From a bacterium (GTDB lineage Bacteria; Zhuqueibacterota; QNDG01; JAFGCO01), in assembly GCA_016930535.1 (NCBI GenBank), contig JAFGGN010000071.1, positions 1 to 64,000 of the forward strand: a DNA stretch of 64,000 nt. Reading direction: 5' to 3'. The notes below the pieces were generated by a model. It was not told the origin of the DNA and ran no database searches. It worked only from the letters and a program-made list of their open reading frames with translations. Position numbers and translations under genes: made by a program. Shown in pieces: positions 29,564 through 39,276 of the stretch (within the stretch, counting starts at the first letter, position 1; every line of letters starts with the position of its first letter).

Positions 29564-31810
29564 TCAGTTCCCCTCGGCCAGTTTTCGAAACAATGCCGGA
29601 TCGAATTCTTCCAGACCCGTGATGCTGACCAGATGATTGGCCGAAACCCAGGGCAGCCAGAACCGGTGCCCCCCGACACCCCGGCCGGACCGGCCAGGTC
29701 CCATGCTCCAGTGCTCCTGCTGCCATCCGATGCCCCTCATGCCGTACAGGCGGCCGGGAAGCGCAACCATGGATTTCGTGGCATGAAGCAGGATTCGTGC
29801 GACATCGAGGTAATGTGCATCCTGTGTGTACCGGTACAGCTTCGCATAGGAGGATGCGGACCAGTCCAGATATTCATCCGCACCGCCTGCAGCCCGGGCC
29901 GTGATTCCCTGAAGCCCGATCGTCGGCACCCCTTTCTTCCAGTGAAGCTGCGTGTCATCCGCATCCACAGGCATCGGCAGGTTCCAGATCCATATCCAGC
30001 TTTCGGTAAAGTCCGCAGCCGCCTTGGCGCGTTCCAGCCATTTGGATTCACGGGTTGCTTCGTAGAGACTCAGGAAGGCTTCCAGACTCAGCATCCCCGC
30101 TTCCTTGTCCGTAATGTTCGGATTGTCGCTGGCGCCGCCTGCATAAAATCCGCGCGTTCCCCAGTTTGCCCATACATAATCTGCCGCGCGAACGGCCGCT
30201 TCCATATACGCGGGATCGCCGGTCTCTCCGGCCATCAGGACGAACAGCGGCACGGGGCAGTTGCTCATCGTTCCCGTCGGCTCCGCCGCCTCGCTGCTTC
30301 CCGGCTCCCATCGCCTGGGGAATGAACCATCCTCTCGCTGCTGAAGGAGCAGCCAGTCCGTATAAGTCCTGACCCAGACGAACCACTCCGGATGCACACG
30401 GCTGCGTGATCGTTCACGCAAATAGGCGCGCAAAAGCACGCACATACCCTCTGTGGCGTTCCTGAGCCAGGGCGCGAGCCATTCCTGCCTTTCGCCTGTC
30501 CACGGTTTCCCCGTGGCGAGATCGTATCCTGTCGCCTGAAGGGGGACGGTTGGAAGGGCGTTGATCATGGATGTAATAATGGAAAGGCCGGTTTTTCGCA
30601 TTTCACGACCGCGTGCCGTGCTGTCCCGGTCCCCCTCGTGCAGCAGCTGATCGGCGCACTCGATGTTCTTGCTCACGAAACCCATGGCCGCCATGGTCCA
30701 GTTCCACTGGGGGCAGCATGTGTCAAAAGTGGCAACCGCGAACGGGATGGCTGTGCGTCCGTCTATGGTGGCAGCCTGTGCAGCCAGATGGTCCGTCAGT
30801 ACACGGCGCATCTGCTCCACGTCGATGGGTATCACGTCAGGATCCAGGATGTTCCAGGCCCATCGCCACGTGTTCCGGCTCATGTCCCGGAACGACTCGT
30901 TGCGACCGAACCGGAAGCTGATTTCGTAGGTGTGCGCGATTCCCTGCGCAATCGGATGGAAACGCCGGATCAACCGGGATTCCGCAGGTGCATTCGGCCC
31001 GAATCCATACTGACTCATCGTGCCGGGAAACCGGAAACCGAAAGTGACCGGACTCCCGTCCGCCTGCCATGCACCCATTGCGCCGAATTGAAACCGCGCA
31101 TCCGTCATCGTCTCTTTCGACAGTTTTGTTTCTTCGACCGTCGAATCACCCCGCGGTGAAGGATCCAGAATGGTGACCGATGTTCCTCCGGGAAAGGAGA
31201 GACTGAACAGGGGAGCCGGAAGCATATCCTCGCGCATGATGAACCGCTGCGCCGCATGGTTCAGGGTGCCGCCTGGCGACCGGGCGCCGTTGTAGGCTGG
31301 GTCCCCGTACAGGACACCGGGAGCCATGCATTTCAGGTCAGCCCATTGTACGGAAGTATCAGCCATGAATTCCACGGATGAATTGAAACCGCCCGGGGCG
31401 TTCCCTGCCACATTCACCTTCCTGTGAACCGTAATCACCGCGCCGTCCTGGCTCCACCGGTCCAGCACAACAAACACGGTATTTTCGTCGTATGCAATTT
31501 CTGCGCGTCCAAGGATATCCGGACCCGACCGCCGGACCGATTCGTATTGGGCATTCAATTCCCGAATGTCTTCCCGGATCCCGTATATTTCGATAAGCGC
31601 AGGTTCCGGCTGCGAAAGCATCGGCATGCGGCCGCCGGAAATTTCGATGCCCCATCCGCCTGCTTCACTGCGGACGAACGAAACAGTCGCCCTGCCTGAA
31701 GACGGTCCGGTCTCAAGGTCTCCGAGAACTATCCGGTCGCCATGCCGGGCGAATCCAGCCGACACGGCCAGGCTCAATCCGTAAAGCGCAATTCGAAACA
31801 TTTTTGGCAT
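29564..31810 (-). CDS. Large exported protein, probable alpha/alpha-barrel carbohydrate-active enzyme, family not recognised
   Basis: 748 residues from ATG 31810; an AGGG site sits 6 bases upstream of this codon, while the ATG at 31816 touches it. A signal peptide is followed by an N-terminal beta-rich half (about 30-310) and a helical C-terminal half (about 320-740). The helical half has recurring W/Y-rich hairpins (YTDWLLLQQREDGSFPRRW, ESKWLERAKAAADF, YTQDAHYLDVARILL), as in six-hairpin glycosidases and polysaccharide lyases. QWNWTMAAMG, PTGTMSNC and WGTRGFYAGG are likely active-site loops. I cannot assign it to a CAZy family. Among known glucuronoxylan enzymes it could be an unusual glucuronidase, rhamnosidase-like or arabinofuranosidase-like enzyme. 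Confidence 0.6.
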   Translation of the reverse strand: MPKMFRIALYGLSLAVSAGFARHGDRIVLGDLETGPSSGRATVSFVRSEAGGWGIEISGGRMPMLSQPEPALIEIYGIREDIRELNAQYESVRRSGPDILGRAEIAYDENTVFVVLDRWSQDGAVITVHRKVNVAGNAPGGFNSSVEFMADTSVQWADLKCMAPGVLYGDPAYNGARSPGGTLNHAAQRFIMREDMLPAPLFSLSFPGGTSVTILDPSPRGDSTVEETKLSKETMTDARFQFGAMGAWQADGSPVTFGFRFPGTMSQYGFGPNAPAESRLIRRFHPIAQGIAHTYEISFRFGRNESFRDMSRNTWRWAWNILDPDVIPIDVEQMRRVLTDHLAAQAATIDGRTAIPFAVATFDTCCPQWNWTMAAMGFVSKNIECADQLLHEGDRDSTARGREMRKTGLSIITSMINALPTVPLQATGYDLATGKPWTGERQEWLAPWLRNATEGMCVLLRAYLRERSRSRVHPEWFVWVRTYTDWLLLQQREDGSFPRRWEPGSSEAAEPTGTMSNCPVPLFVLMAGETGDPAYMEAAVRAADYVWANWGTRGFYAGGASDNPNITDKEAGMLSLEAFLSLYEATRESKWLERAKAAADFTESWIWIWNLPMPVDADDTQLHWKKGVPTIGLQGITARAAGGADEYLDWSASSYAKLYRYTQDAHYLDVARILLHATKSMVALPGRLYGMRGIGWQQEHWSMGPGRSGRGVGGHRFWLPWVSANHLVSITGLEEFDPALFRKLAEGN

Positions 31811-31927
31811 ATGCATCCCTAAAAATGCTGCTTAAAAAACTGACCCGGTCCCCAATAAGCCAGTTCCGCCTTTTGCGATACCCTATATTACTGTTAAAAC
31901 AGCCCGGTCCGTACATCATCCGGCAGG

Positions 31928-33769
31928 CTATTCGATTTCACTGATCCTCAGCAGCCTTGCTCCATGTTTCCGGACAGGAACGGATATTTCATTCGTAAAT
32001 TCGCCGATATCCGCTCTGGTCCATAAATCACGAATCCTGCACTTGCCCGTGATTCCCAATTGTCCGAAATCAAGTCGGACCCCGATCGAATCCTGCGGCG
32101 GGAAACCGGTCGGATACCGGGTGAACACATGAAACCGGACGGTCGCCCCTTCCGGGTGCCCGATACATTCGCCGTCGAGTCCTGCCAGGCATGAAAATGT
32201 ATCATATCCTTCGGGAATTTCATATTCGATGATCGAAGCCGAGTGCGTGCCGATGCCGTTCTCATAGAATTTACCGTCCATGATAAGCCGGTTGCCGGCC
32301 ACGCTTCGATTGATTTTGACGGTTTCCCATCCTGAGGTCGCACTGATCCATTCCAGGCCGGTCATGCGCAGGCTTCCCTTCTTCCCCGTCAGCACCGGTT
32401 CGATCCAGTCCGCATGGTCCCAGTGCATCCCGTTTCCGCCGTCGGTGACGACCAGGAACAGCTTATCAGTGTTTCCGATATTCACCTGAATTCTTGTGGA
32501 CTGCTCACCGGGCCTGTGCGTGATGAGCGGACTGCTGTAAAGGGCGAGATCCTCCTGTATCGGTGCCAGATCCGACGGGAAGAAGAGTGCGGCATATCTG
32601 TCGCCGGATTCCGGGTCATCGGCTGCCCAGACAACTTTCTCCCCGTCATTCAGAATCTGCCTGTTGTTTTCGCTGCGCTGAAGCACGGCGAGCGCTTCCT
32701 CATTCGTGATCAATTGGAGCGTAAACGCGTCATTGTCCGGCAGATGGCCTCCGAACATCAGGGGCGACCGGCAGATTAAAAAGAGGGACATCAGGGTAAT
32801 CTGCTCATCCCGGGTAAACTGGCTCATGCGGTCGTCTCCACGCTCGGCGCGGATGCCGATATGACCCAGGGGAAGCATGTCCCCGTCCGGCCAGTGGCCG
32901 GGTCCCATGTAGGCAATCCATTTTTCAAAAAGTGAAAAATGGACGCTCAGCTGCGCCCAGTTGTCCCAGAAATCGTCGATGATGCGCCACATGTTCGCAT
33001 GCGTTCTGACATGCTCTGCGGATCCGATGGGTGTTTCACCGGGCGATGTGCTCAGCACGACCGGCCGGCCGCAGCGGTCGATGGCGTTCCGTATCAGTTC
33101 GATCTCTTCCTGGTGATAGGGCCGCGACAGATCGTCGATCTTGATGAAATCGATACCCCAGGATGCATACAGGTCCAGGACGGAATTGTAATAAGCCTGC
33201 GCGCCCTGTTTCGAGGCATCGACCGTGACCATGTCGCCGAGCCAGGGGCAAAGCTGTTCGGTATTGTAAATATCCTTCGCGGTCACATCCGTGCCCAGGA
33301 CCGGTGTATTTCGCTCGACCGCCAGTTTGGGGATACCGCGCATGAGATGAATGCCGAATTTCAGTCCTTTGCCGTGAACATAATCCGCCAGCGGCTTGAA
33401 TCCTTTGCCCCCCGATGCGGAGGGAAACCGGTTTACGGCCGGGTTCAGCCGGCCGTATTCATCCATCACGATGACGGCGTCTTTTTCATTATAACCGTGT
33501 GACTTGTCGTTCTCCACGTACCAGCGTATATCCACGACGATATATTCCCATCCGGCCTGCTTCAGATGTGCTGCCATGTAATCCGTATTGGCCTTCACCT
33601 CGTCTTCGGTCACCGTCGGTCCGAAACAATCCCAGCTGTTCCAGCCCATGGGGGGCGTCTGCGCCCATTGGTGAAACGGCAATTCCTGCCCGTCCCGGGC
33701 ATGGAGCACGGCCACGGCCGCTAATAACACGGCCGCTAAAATTAAGGCAAAAATGAGTTCATGTCTCAT
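31928..33769 (-). CDS. GH27 alpha-galactosidase-like enzyme with NPCBM-type domain
   Basis: 613-residue exported protein. Signal peptide about 1-24, then TPPMGWNSWDCFGP, the GH27 opening. The nucleophile Asp212 is in IDFIKIDD and the acid/base Asp is in WRIIDDFWD (265 or 266). A C-terminal NPCBM-type sandwich at about 460-605 is marked by GKFYENGIGTHSASIIEYEIP. This differs from the other GH27 enzyme (at 8564), which carries Big2 and concanavalin-like modules, so the two probably act on different linkages: alpha-galactose, or beta-L-arabinopyranose as known for some family members. It lies 38 bases upstream of nothing but the GH67 gene, with which it is co-directional. Confidence 0.87.
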   Translation of the reverse strand: MRHELIFALILAAVLLAAVAVLHARDGQELPFHQWAQTPPMGWNSWDCFGPTVTEDEVKANTDYMAAHLKQAGWEYIVVDIRWYVENDKSHGYNEKDAVIVMDEYGRLNPAVNRFPSASGGKGFKPLADYVHGKGLKFGIHLMRGIPKLAVERNTPVLGTDVTAKDIYNTEQLCPWLGDMVTVDASKQGAQAYYNSVLDLYASWGIDFIKIDDLSRPYHQEEIELIRNAIDRCGRPVVLSTSPGETPIGSAEHVRTHANMWRIIDDFWDNWAQLSVHFSLFEKWIAYMGPGHWPDGDMLPLGHIGIRAERGDDRMSQFTRDEQITLMSLFLICRSPLMFGGHLPDNDAFTLQLITNEEALAVLQRSENNRQILNDGEKVVWAADDPESGDRYAALFFPSDLAPIQEDLALYSSPLITHRPGEQSTRIQVNIGNTDKLFLVVTDGGNGMHWDHADWIEPVLTGKKGSLRMTGLEWISATSGWETVKINRSVAGNRLIMDGKFYENGIGTHSASIIEYEIPEGYDTFSCLAGLDGECIGHPEGATVRFHVFTRYPTGFPPQDSIGVRLDFGQLGITGKCRIRDLWTRADIGEFTNEISVPVRKHGARLLRISEIE

Positions 33770-33807
33770 ACACTTGCCTTTTCCTTTCAGGGTGAATATT
33801 TTCCTTT

Positions 33808-35937
33808 TTATTCCCTGTGGTCCTTCCGGTCCGGATCATTTCTTTCTGCCCGGCGCCTGAACCGGCTCATGATCCTGTCATTATCCGCTTGGATCAAATC
33901 TTCCAGATCGTTCACAGGGCGCTCGATGTCATACGGAACCGGCCGGCGGCTGAACTGCTGAAAATAGAGCAGGCATGCATCCTTCCATATCTGCGCATTG
34001 CGGCACTGTTCCCGGAGCTTGCTCTGAACTGCCGTGAACCGTTCCGGATCGACCCAGGGCTCGGCTCTGTCCCAGGTTTTTTGAAACGCCCGGACCTGCT
34101 GCAGACCGGCATCGTAATGAGTGCATAGTGCGTCCCAGAGCGTTCCTCCGCTCTTCATTTCATAATCCCAGGGCAGGTGATGAAACCAGAGTAAAAACAT
34201 GTCCGGACAGGTTTTGGGATCATTGAATTGCGATTTCAGCGGCTCGTGGTACTGGCTGACCGCATCGCTGCCTTTTATGGTGCGGTCAAACCCGACACCG
34301 CCGGGTTCGGCCTGATGATAATAGGGGGGCGTCCAGTCTTTCCTCACGAATCTCGGACCCCACCAGGGTCCCGGACCGTAATGATCGTCGGCAGAAAATA
34401 TGTGATGCAGTCCCAGCGGCATCATGTAGTCGACCGCGGCTTCCCGGCTTTCCAGCATCATCTGTTTCACGGGATTCAGGAACTGTCTCGTTCTGTCCTT
34501 TGAAAAAACGACTGAGCCGGAACCGGTTTCGGGGAAGGTCAGCTTGATCCATTCATCCGCAATCTGTTCGCTGGTCAGTGTGTTGTCCCAGGCCAGACGG
34601 CCGAACGCATACCAGTTGGCCTGTGCGAAATCATGGCCGCACCAGTTGGCATCCAGCCCGATATTGGATACACCGGCAATGGCCGTATGCTTCTGCGGAA
34701 AAAGGCTCCCGTCCGTGCAGCGGGCCACGGTGCTCCCCTTTCCTTCCTGAAATGTATCGCTTTTCAGGAATTCTTCCCACATGGGCGCCAGAAACACGAG
34801 GTGAATGGACTGGCCCAGGTACTCCTGCGTGATCTGCAGTTCAGGCATGACCGATGTCTTTTTCATGGCGCCGAACAGCGGACTGAACGGTTCGCGGGGC
34901 TGAAAATCGACCGGGCCGTTCTTGGATTGAACGATCACATTTTCTCTGAATTGTCCGTCGAGCGGAATAAATTCGCTGTACGCCTGCTTTGCACGGTCCC
35001 CTTCCGATGTTTTGTACACAAAGGCCCGCCACATCACGATGCCGCCGAAGGGCCCGAGCGCACCGGCCAGCATATTGGCCCCGTCCGCATGCGTGCGCCC
35101 GAAATCCTGCGGACCGGGCTGTCCCTCGCTGTTTGCCTTGACCAGGAAACCGCCGAAATCCGGTATCAGCGTATAGATTTCCTTGACCTTGTCATGCCAC
35201 CATTGAATGACACCTGGATCCAGCGGATCCGAAGTGGACAGACCGCCGATCAGGGCCGGTGAAGAAAATTTGATGGAAAGGTATACCTGCATGCCGTAAG
35301 GACGCAGGACGTCGGCAATCGCCTTCACCCTGCCCAGATATTCAGGAGTCAGCATCCATGGAGAAGCGTTGACATTGTTGAGGGCCGCACCGTTGATTCC
35401 GACAGAAGCATTGGCCCGGGCATATTCCCGCCACAGCGTTTTATCCTGTTCAGTGACCGTCAGGGAATCATTCCCTTCACGCCAGAATATGGAATGACCG
35501 GCATATCCGCGTTCGATGGTGCCGTTCAGATTGTCCCAGTGGTTCAGCAGACGTCTTTCATACGATGGATTGAAAATCCCTTCACGAACGGATTCACCGG
35601 TCTGCTGCCTGCGCAGCAATTCATAGACACCGTACAGGATTCCCAGATCCGTACTGGCCCGGATTTCTCCCGGCCCGAGTCGGAATCCGTCGCCCCGGAT
35701 GCGCTCATCCGATTGAACCGTCAGAACGAGAGATGCGCCGGATTTCCCCTGCCAGGATTGTTCAAGCTCCTGTTTGGCAATTTCAAGTACGGCCGATTGT
35801 GCTGAGCAGATCACGTTGACCGGTCGCAGGTTTTGATTCGGACTGCGCAGCCAGAGACGGTGTCCTTCATCTGCATGCAGGCTTAAAACCATTAAAAATA
35901 ATAAAGATATTCTGATACAGGCTTTTCTGTTTAAAAT
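33808..35937 (-). CDS. GH67 alpha-glucuronidase
   Basis: Removes 4-O-methyl-glucuronic acid from the ends of xylo-oligosaccharides. The three catalytic acids are all present, at Glu296 (VKANSEGQPGP), Asp369 (GPVDFQPREP) and Glu397 (QITQEYLG) counted from the upstream TTG at 36012. This spacing is exactly that of known GH67 enzymes. An N-terminal beta domain, a TIM barrel and a C-terminal helical domain give about 700 residues, the family norm. The start is uncertain. The signal peptide (RKACIRISLLFLMVLSLHA) begins near 35937, where an ATT codon follows GGGAGAG at proper spacing; TTG codons at 35973 and 36012 are alternatives. No ATG exists upstream of the signal sequence. Confidence 0.92.
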   Translation of the reverse strand: MLNRKACIRISLLFLMVLSLHADEGHRLWLRSPNQNLRPVNVICSAQSAVLEIAKQELEQSWQGKSGASLVLTVQSDERIRGDGFRLGPGEIRASTDLGILYGVYELLRRQQTGESVREGIFNPSYERRLLNHWDNLNGTIERGYAGHSIFWREGNDSLTVTEQDKTLWREYARANASVGINGAALNNVNASPWMLTPEYLGRVKAIADVLRPYGMQVYLSIKFSSPALIGGLSTSDPLDPGVIQWWHDKVKEIYTLIPDFGGFLVKANSEGQPGPQDFGRTHADGANMLAGALGPFGGIVMWRAFVYKTSEGDRAKQAYSEFIPLDGQFRENVIVQSKNGPVDFQPREPFSPLFGAMKKTSVMPELQITQEYLGQSIHLVFLAPMWEEFLKSDTFQEGKGSTVARCTDGSLFPQKHTAIAGVSNIGLDANWCGHDFAQANWYAFGRLAWDNTLTSEQIADEWIKLTFPETGSGSVVFSKDRTRQFLNPVKQMMLESREAAVDYMMPLGLHHIFSADDHYGPGPWWGPRFVRKDWTPPYYHQAEPGGVGFDRTIKGSDAVSQYHEPLKSQFNDPKTCPDMFLLWFHHLPWDYEMKSGGTLWDALCTHYDAGLQQVRAFQKTWDRAEPWVDPERFTAVQSKLREQCRNAQIWKDACLLYFQQFSRRPVPYDIERPVNDLEDLIQADNDRIMSRFRRRAERNDPDRKDHRE

Positions 35938-36067
35938 GGCGCTCTCCCATATAAAATGATCAAAGTAAAGCAATCCTCCGGTTCCATCGCCCGGTTTTAT
36001 GCAATATTTCAATATACAATACGTGATGGATATTATTTGTCAAAAATTGTAATAAATCGCGGGCCAC

Positions 36068-36095
36068 TGTATTCCGGACAACAGTCCGGAATACA
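36068..36095 (-). terminator. Perfect 12-bp intercistronic hairpin between GH3 and GH67 genes
   Basis: Arms at 36068-36079 and 36084-36095 are perfectly complementary with a 4-base loop (core TCCGGA/TCCGGA). It begins 19 bases after the GH3 stop codon in the direction of transcription. No U-run follows, so it is more likely an attenuator or RNA-stability element than a full intrinsic terminator. Confidence 0.55.
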
Positions 36096-36113
36096 ATGAA
36101 ACGCATACGGACA

Positions 36114-38909
36114 TCACTCGATGATGATTCTTTCACTCAGACGGATGTCTTCGCTGGAGCTCCCCGCCTGAATCTCCCATGCACCGGATTCGATTTTATA
36201 ATCATTGAGTTCAACATCGTAAAATGAGAATTCAGACGACGGAATCGTGAACGTGATACACCGGCTTTCCCCGGGTTCGAGCGTGATCCGCCGGAACCGT
36301 TTCAACTGGCGTACCGGCACCTGTTTCGACGCATCGAGCGCACGGGCATAAACCTGCACTACTTCGTCCCCCCTCACTTTACCCGTATTTTTTACAGTCA
36401 GCTGAATCCCGGCTTCACCGTCTTTTCCAATCCTGCCGGCATCCGGTTTCAGATCGCTGTATTTAAATTGCGTGTACGACAGTCCGTGCCCGAACGGAAA
36501 CAGGACCGGCCGGTCAAAATACATGTACGTTCGCGGATGATGGATCAGGTCATAATCGGAAAAAGGCGGCAGCTGCTCTGTGGATGTATAGAATGTCTGG
36601 GGCAGTTTGCCGCCGGGATTCACGTTTCCGAACAGCACATCGGCTATGGCTGTGCCGCCGAATTCTCCCGCATACCAGGCCTCCACGATCGCATTGACCT
36701 TATCCTCCGTTCCGGACAATGCGACCGGTCCCCCGTTCACCAGAACGACGACCACGTTTTGATTGACTTCGGATACCGCCCTGATCAGGTTTCTCTGCAC
36801 GGCTGGCAATTCGATTTCCTGCCGGTCCAGTTCCTCCTGCGAAAGGCCGGGAGACAGTCCCAGCACCAGGACGGCCGCGTCGTTTCTCGCGGCTGCTTCC
36901 CTCGCCTGACCGAAGCCGGCCTGGCGGAGATCCCATACCAGTTTTGCTTCCGCATTCAACGCATTGTCATAAAATTCAAGCACGATTTCATAGGCTTTCC
37001 CGGCCTCCAGTTCCACATCCGCCCTGTTTTCCTTTTCCGCATGATCGTGCCAGTCGTCGATAATCAGCCGGCCGTCGATATAAAGCCGCGCTCCGTCATC
37101 ATTCGATACGCCGATCCTGCGTATCGTCTCCGGCGGAACGAGTTTTCCAGTCCAGCGGACTGAAAAATGCTCTTCCGGAACACCCGGAGCCGGCGGGTAA
37201 GTGCCGAAACTGAAATCCACTTCGGAATCGATACGGGTCACGAGAGGTTCGCCGGACAGGGTCATGTTATCGAAATATTCGCCCCTCATTCCCGTTTTGC
37301 CGGTTCCTTCGATTTCGGTAAAATATTTGGATTCGATGGGGCGTAAAAGTCCGCCGCCCAGATCGCATCCCTTGACATATTCCACTTCGATACCCAGCGG
37401 TCCGGCTTTGGCTCGGATTCCCTCGAGGGGGCTCACCTGAATATTCGGGGAGCCGCTGTATATACCCAGCTGGGCCCGGGCCGCATTCGGACCGATGACC
37501 GCAATCGATCTGATTTTTTCTTTCTGCAGGGGCAGTATCCCCTTGTTTTTAAGAAGCACGATCGATTTCCGTGCCGCCTCGAGCGCCAGATCGCGATGCT
37601 CCTGACAATCCAGTTTGTCCACCGGAACCGAAGTATACGGATTCATTTCCGGCGGATCAAATTCACCCAGCCTGAACCGTGCGGACAGCACCCGCTGCAG
37701 GGCGCGGTCGATGTCCCTTTCCTCCAGCAATCCCTGATCGAGGGCTTCCTGCAGATACTGGCGGTACGCCGTACCGCAGTTCAGGTCACATCCGGCAAGC
37801 ACGCTTCTTGCGGCGGCCTCGGCTCCGGATTTGTAAAAACGGTGCCCGTACAGCATGTCGAATATGGCACCGCAGTCCGACACGACATATCCCTCAAAAC
37901 CCCACTCGCGCCTCAAGAGGTCCGTCAGTAAATAAGGATTCGCGTTGCAGGGTACGTGATTCAGTTCATTGTAGGCGCCCATAACGGAGTATGCCTTGCC
38001 CTCGGTGACGGCTGCATGGAACGCCGGGATGTAATACTCGAACAGGCTGCGCATGTCCACATCCGAAGACCCCGTGTGACGGCGATGTTCCTCGTTGTTC
38101 GCAATAAAGTGTTTGGGTGTGGAAACGGTCTTTAAATAATACGGATCGTCGCCCTGCATCCCTTTCACGAATGCGACGCCCATGCTGGAAAGCAGGACGG
38201 GATCCTCGCTGTAGGACTCCTCGTTCCGTCCCCAGCGCGGATCGCGCGCAATATTGACCGTGGGACTCCAGTAGGTCAATCCCTTGCCCGTCATCACATG
38301 GATGGCGCGTGCTTCATCCGATATGGCTGCACCGATCCGGCGTACCAGATCCGGGTCCCATGTGGCCCCCAGTGCCACGGCCTGCGGAAATGATGTGGCG
38401 CCGCTTGTCAGCACGCCGTGCAGGGCCTCGCTCCAGTAATTGTAGGCGGGAATGCCCAGCCTGGGGATGGCATCCGATTCGTTCGTCAGCTGCCTGATCT
38501 TCTCATCGACCGTCATCAGGCCGATCAGGTCGGAAAGGCGTTCCTGGTATGAACCCGGTGCCGCGGCATTCACGATGACCGAATCACTGACCACGGAACC
38601 ATCTGTCTGCCTGCCAGCCAGAATCAGCAGATAATAGCCCGGACGCGGAAACGTCACCCCGGTCACAGGTTTTGAAGCCGCTTTAAAAACGACTTCGGCA
38701 TTCTGCGCACATTGCCACTCCACTTTCATTTTATCTGAAGAAACACGGCCTTCAAGTTTTGCAGTGTGCGTCTTCTCCCAGTTGATCATCTGGTTGCTGC
38801 CCGCATGGACAGATCCCGCCCGGGTGAATGACGAAGCTGAACTGAACAGCAGAACCATGGCCCATACTGCAGCCGGTTTAATAACAGACGGATTCATCAA
38901 TTTCTTCAT
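36114..38909 (-). CDS. GH3 beta-xylosidase-like enzyme with N-terminal Ig-like domain and PA14 insert
   Basis: 931-residue exported enzyme. After a signal peptide (about 1-32) comes an extra Ig/PKD-like domain (about 42-115). The GH3 barrel has YWSEALHGV and nucleophile Asp345 in VVSDCGAIF. The second domain contains a PA14 module at about 545-680 (MRGEYFDNMTLSG, DDGARLYIDG), the probable acid/base Glu in LSQEELDRQE, and a fibronectin-III-like C-terminus. It resembles the GH3 protein at 275 but has the additional front domain. The ATG at 38909 has an AAAGG site 7 bases upstream. It follows a 367-base non-coding stretch and may begin a separately controlled part of the cluster. Confidence 0.9.
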   Translation of the reverse strand: MKKLMNPSVIKPAAVWAMVLLFSSASSFTRAGSVHAGSNQMINWEKTHTAKLEGRVSSDKMKVEWQCAQNAEVVFKAASKPVTGVTFPRPGYYLLILAGRQTDGSVVSDSVIVNAAAPGSYQERLSDLIGLMTVDEKIRQLTNESDAIPRLGIPAYNYWSEALHGVLTSGATSFPQAVALGATWDPDLVRRIGAAISDEARAIHVMTGKGLTYWSPTVNIARDPRWGRNEESYSEDPVLLSSMGVAFVKGMQGDDPYYLKTVSTPKHFIANNEEHRRHTGSSDVDMRSLFEYYIPAFHAAVTEGKAYSVMGAYNELNHVPCNANPYLLTDLLRREWGFEGYVVSDCGAIFDMLYGHRFYKSGAEAAARSVLAGCDLNCGTAYRQYLQEALDQGLLEERDIDRALQRVLSARFRLGEFDPPEMNPYTSVPVDKLDCQEHRDLALEAARKSIVLLKNKGILPLQKEKIRSIAVIGPNAARAQLGIYSGSPNIQVSPLEGIRAKAGPLGIEVEYVKGCDLGGGLLRPIESKYFTEIEGTGKTGMRGEYFDNMTLSGEPLVTRIDSEVDFSFGTYPPAPGVPEEHFSVRWTGKLVPPETIRRIGVSNDDGARLYIDGRLIIDDWHDHAEKENRADVELEAGKAYEIVLEFYDNALNAEAKLVWDLRQAGFGQAREAAARNDAAVLVLGLSPGLSQEELDRQEIELPAVQRNLIRAVSEVNQNVVVVLVNGGPVALSGTEDKVNAIVEAWYAGEFGGTAIADVLFGNVNPGGKLPQTFYTSTEQLPPFSDYDLIHHPRTYMYFDRPVLFPFGHGLSYTQFKYSDLKPDAGRIGKDGEAGIQLTVKNTGKVRGDEVVQVYARALDASKQVPVRQLKRFRRITLEPGESRCITFTIPSSEFSFYDVELNDYKIESGAWEIQAGSSSEDIRLSERIIIE

Positions 38910-39276
38910 TTTTATGCCTTTTCAATTTGGATTCAATTCAGTTTTTGATAAACAGATCGGGACCGCGTTCCCTCTCCTGTTTATCTGTGGAATGATTGTG
39001 CAGTTAAAAAGTGCAAAAATGGATGTTCTTTTGCCGGCTTTCATTCTTGTCCCCATGACAATTAAATAACTTGAGCCCAGTAATGCAACCATTATTCGGT
39101 CAGAATGCCATTTTTTCATCAGCCTGTGCTATTTTTTGGTCATGGTGCGAATGGATATGCAGCGAAGATCCGGAATCCGGACAGGATTGACAATTCGGGA
39201 GCCGGCCGGGCATCCGTATCGACCGTTCCGGACCGGTAAATCCCGATCCGGAACTGATCAGGCTATTATATTCCTC
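38910..39276. other. Non-coding stretch with long stem-loop, between PorV-like and GH3 genes
   Basis: No convincing gene. It holds a compound inverted repeat (outer arms 38947-38955 and 38977-38985, inner arms 38959-38962 and 38969-38972) in the leader of the GH3 gene. Several TCCGGA palindromes lie near 39165-39260. No U-tract follows the stem on the minus strand, so a plain terminator is not supported; an operator or attenuator is possible. It is the longest gap between 1 and 47868. Confidence 0.45.

Noticed and set aside
38764..39069. A 101-residue plus-strand frame at the GH3 start and leader
   Set aside because: It overlaps the GH3 signal-peptide region in antisense and the stem-loop; no ribosome site or family.
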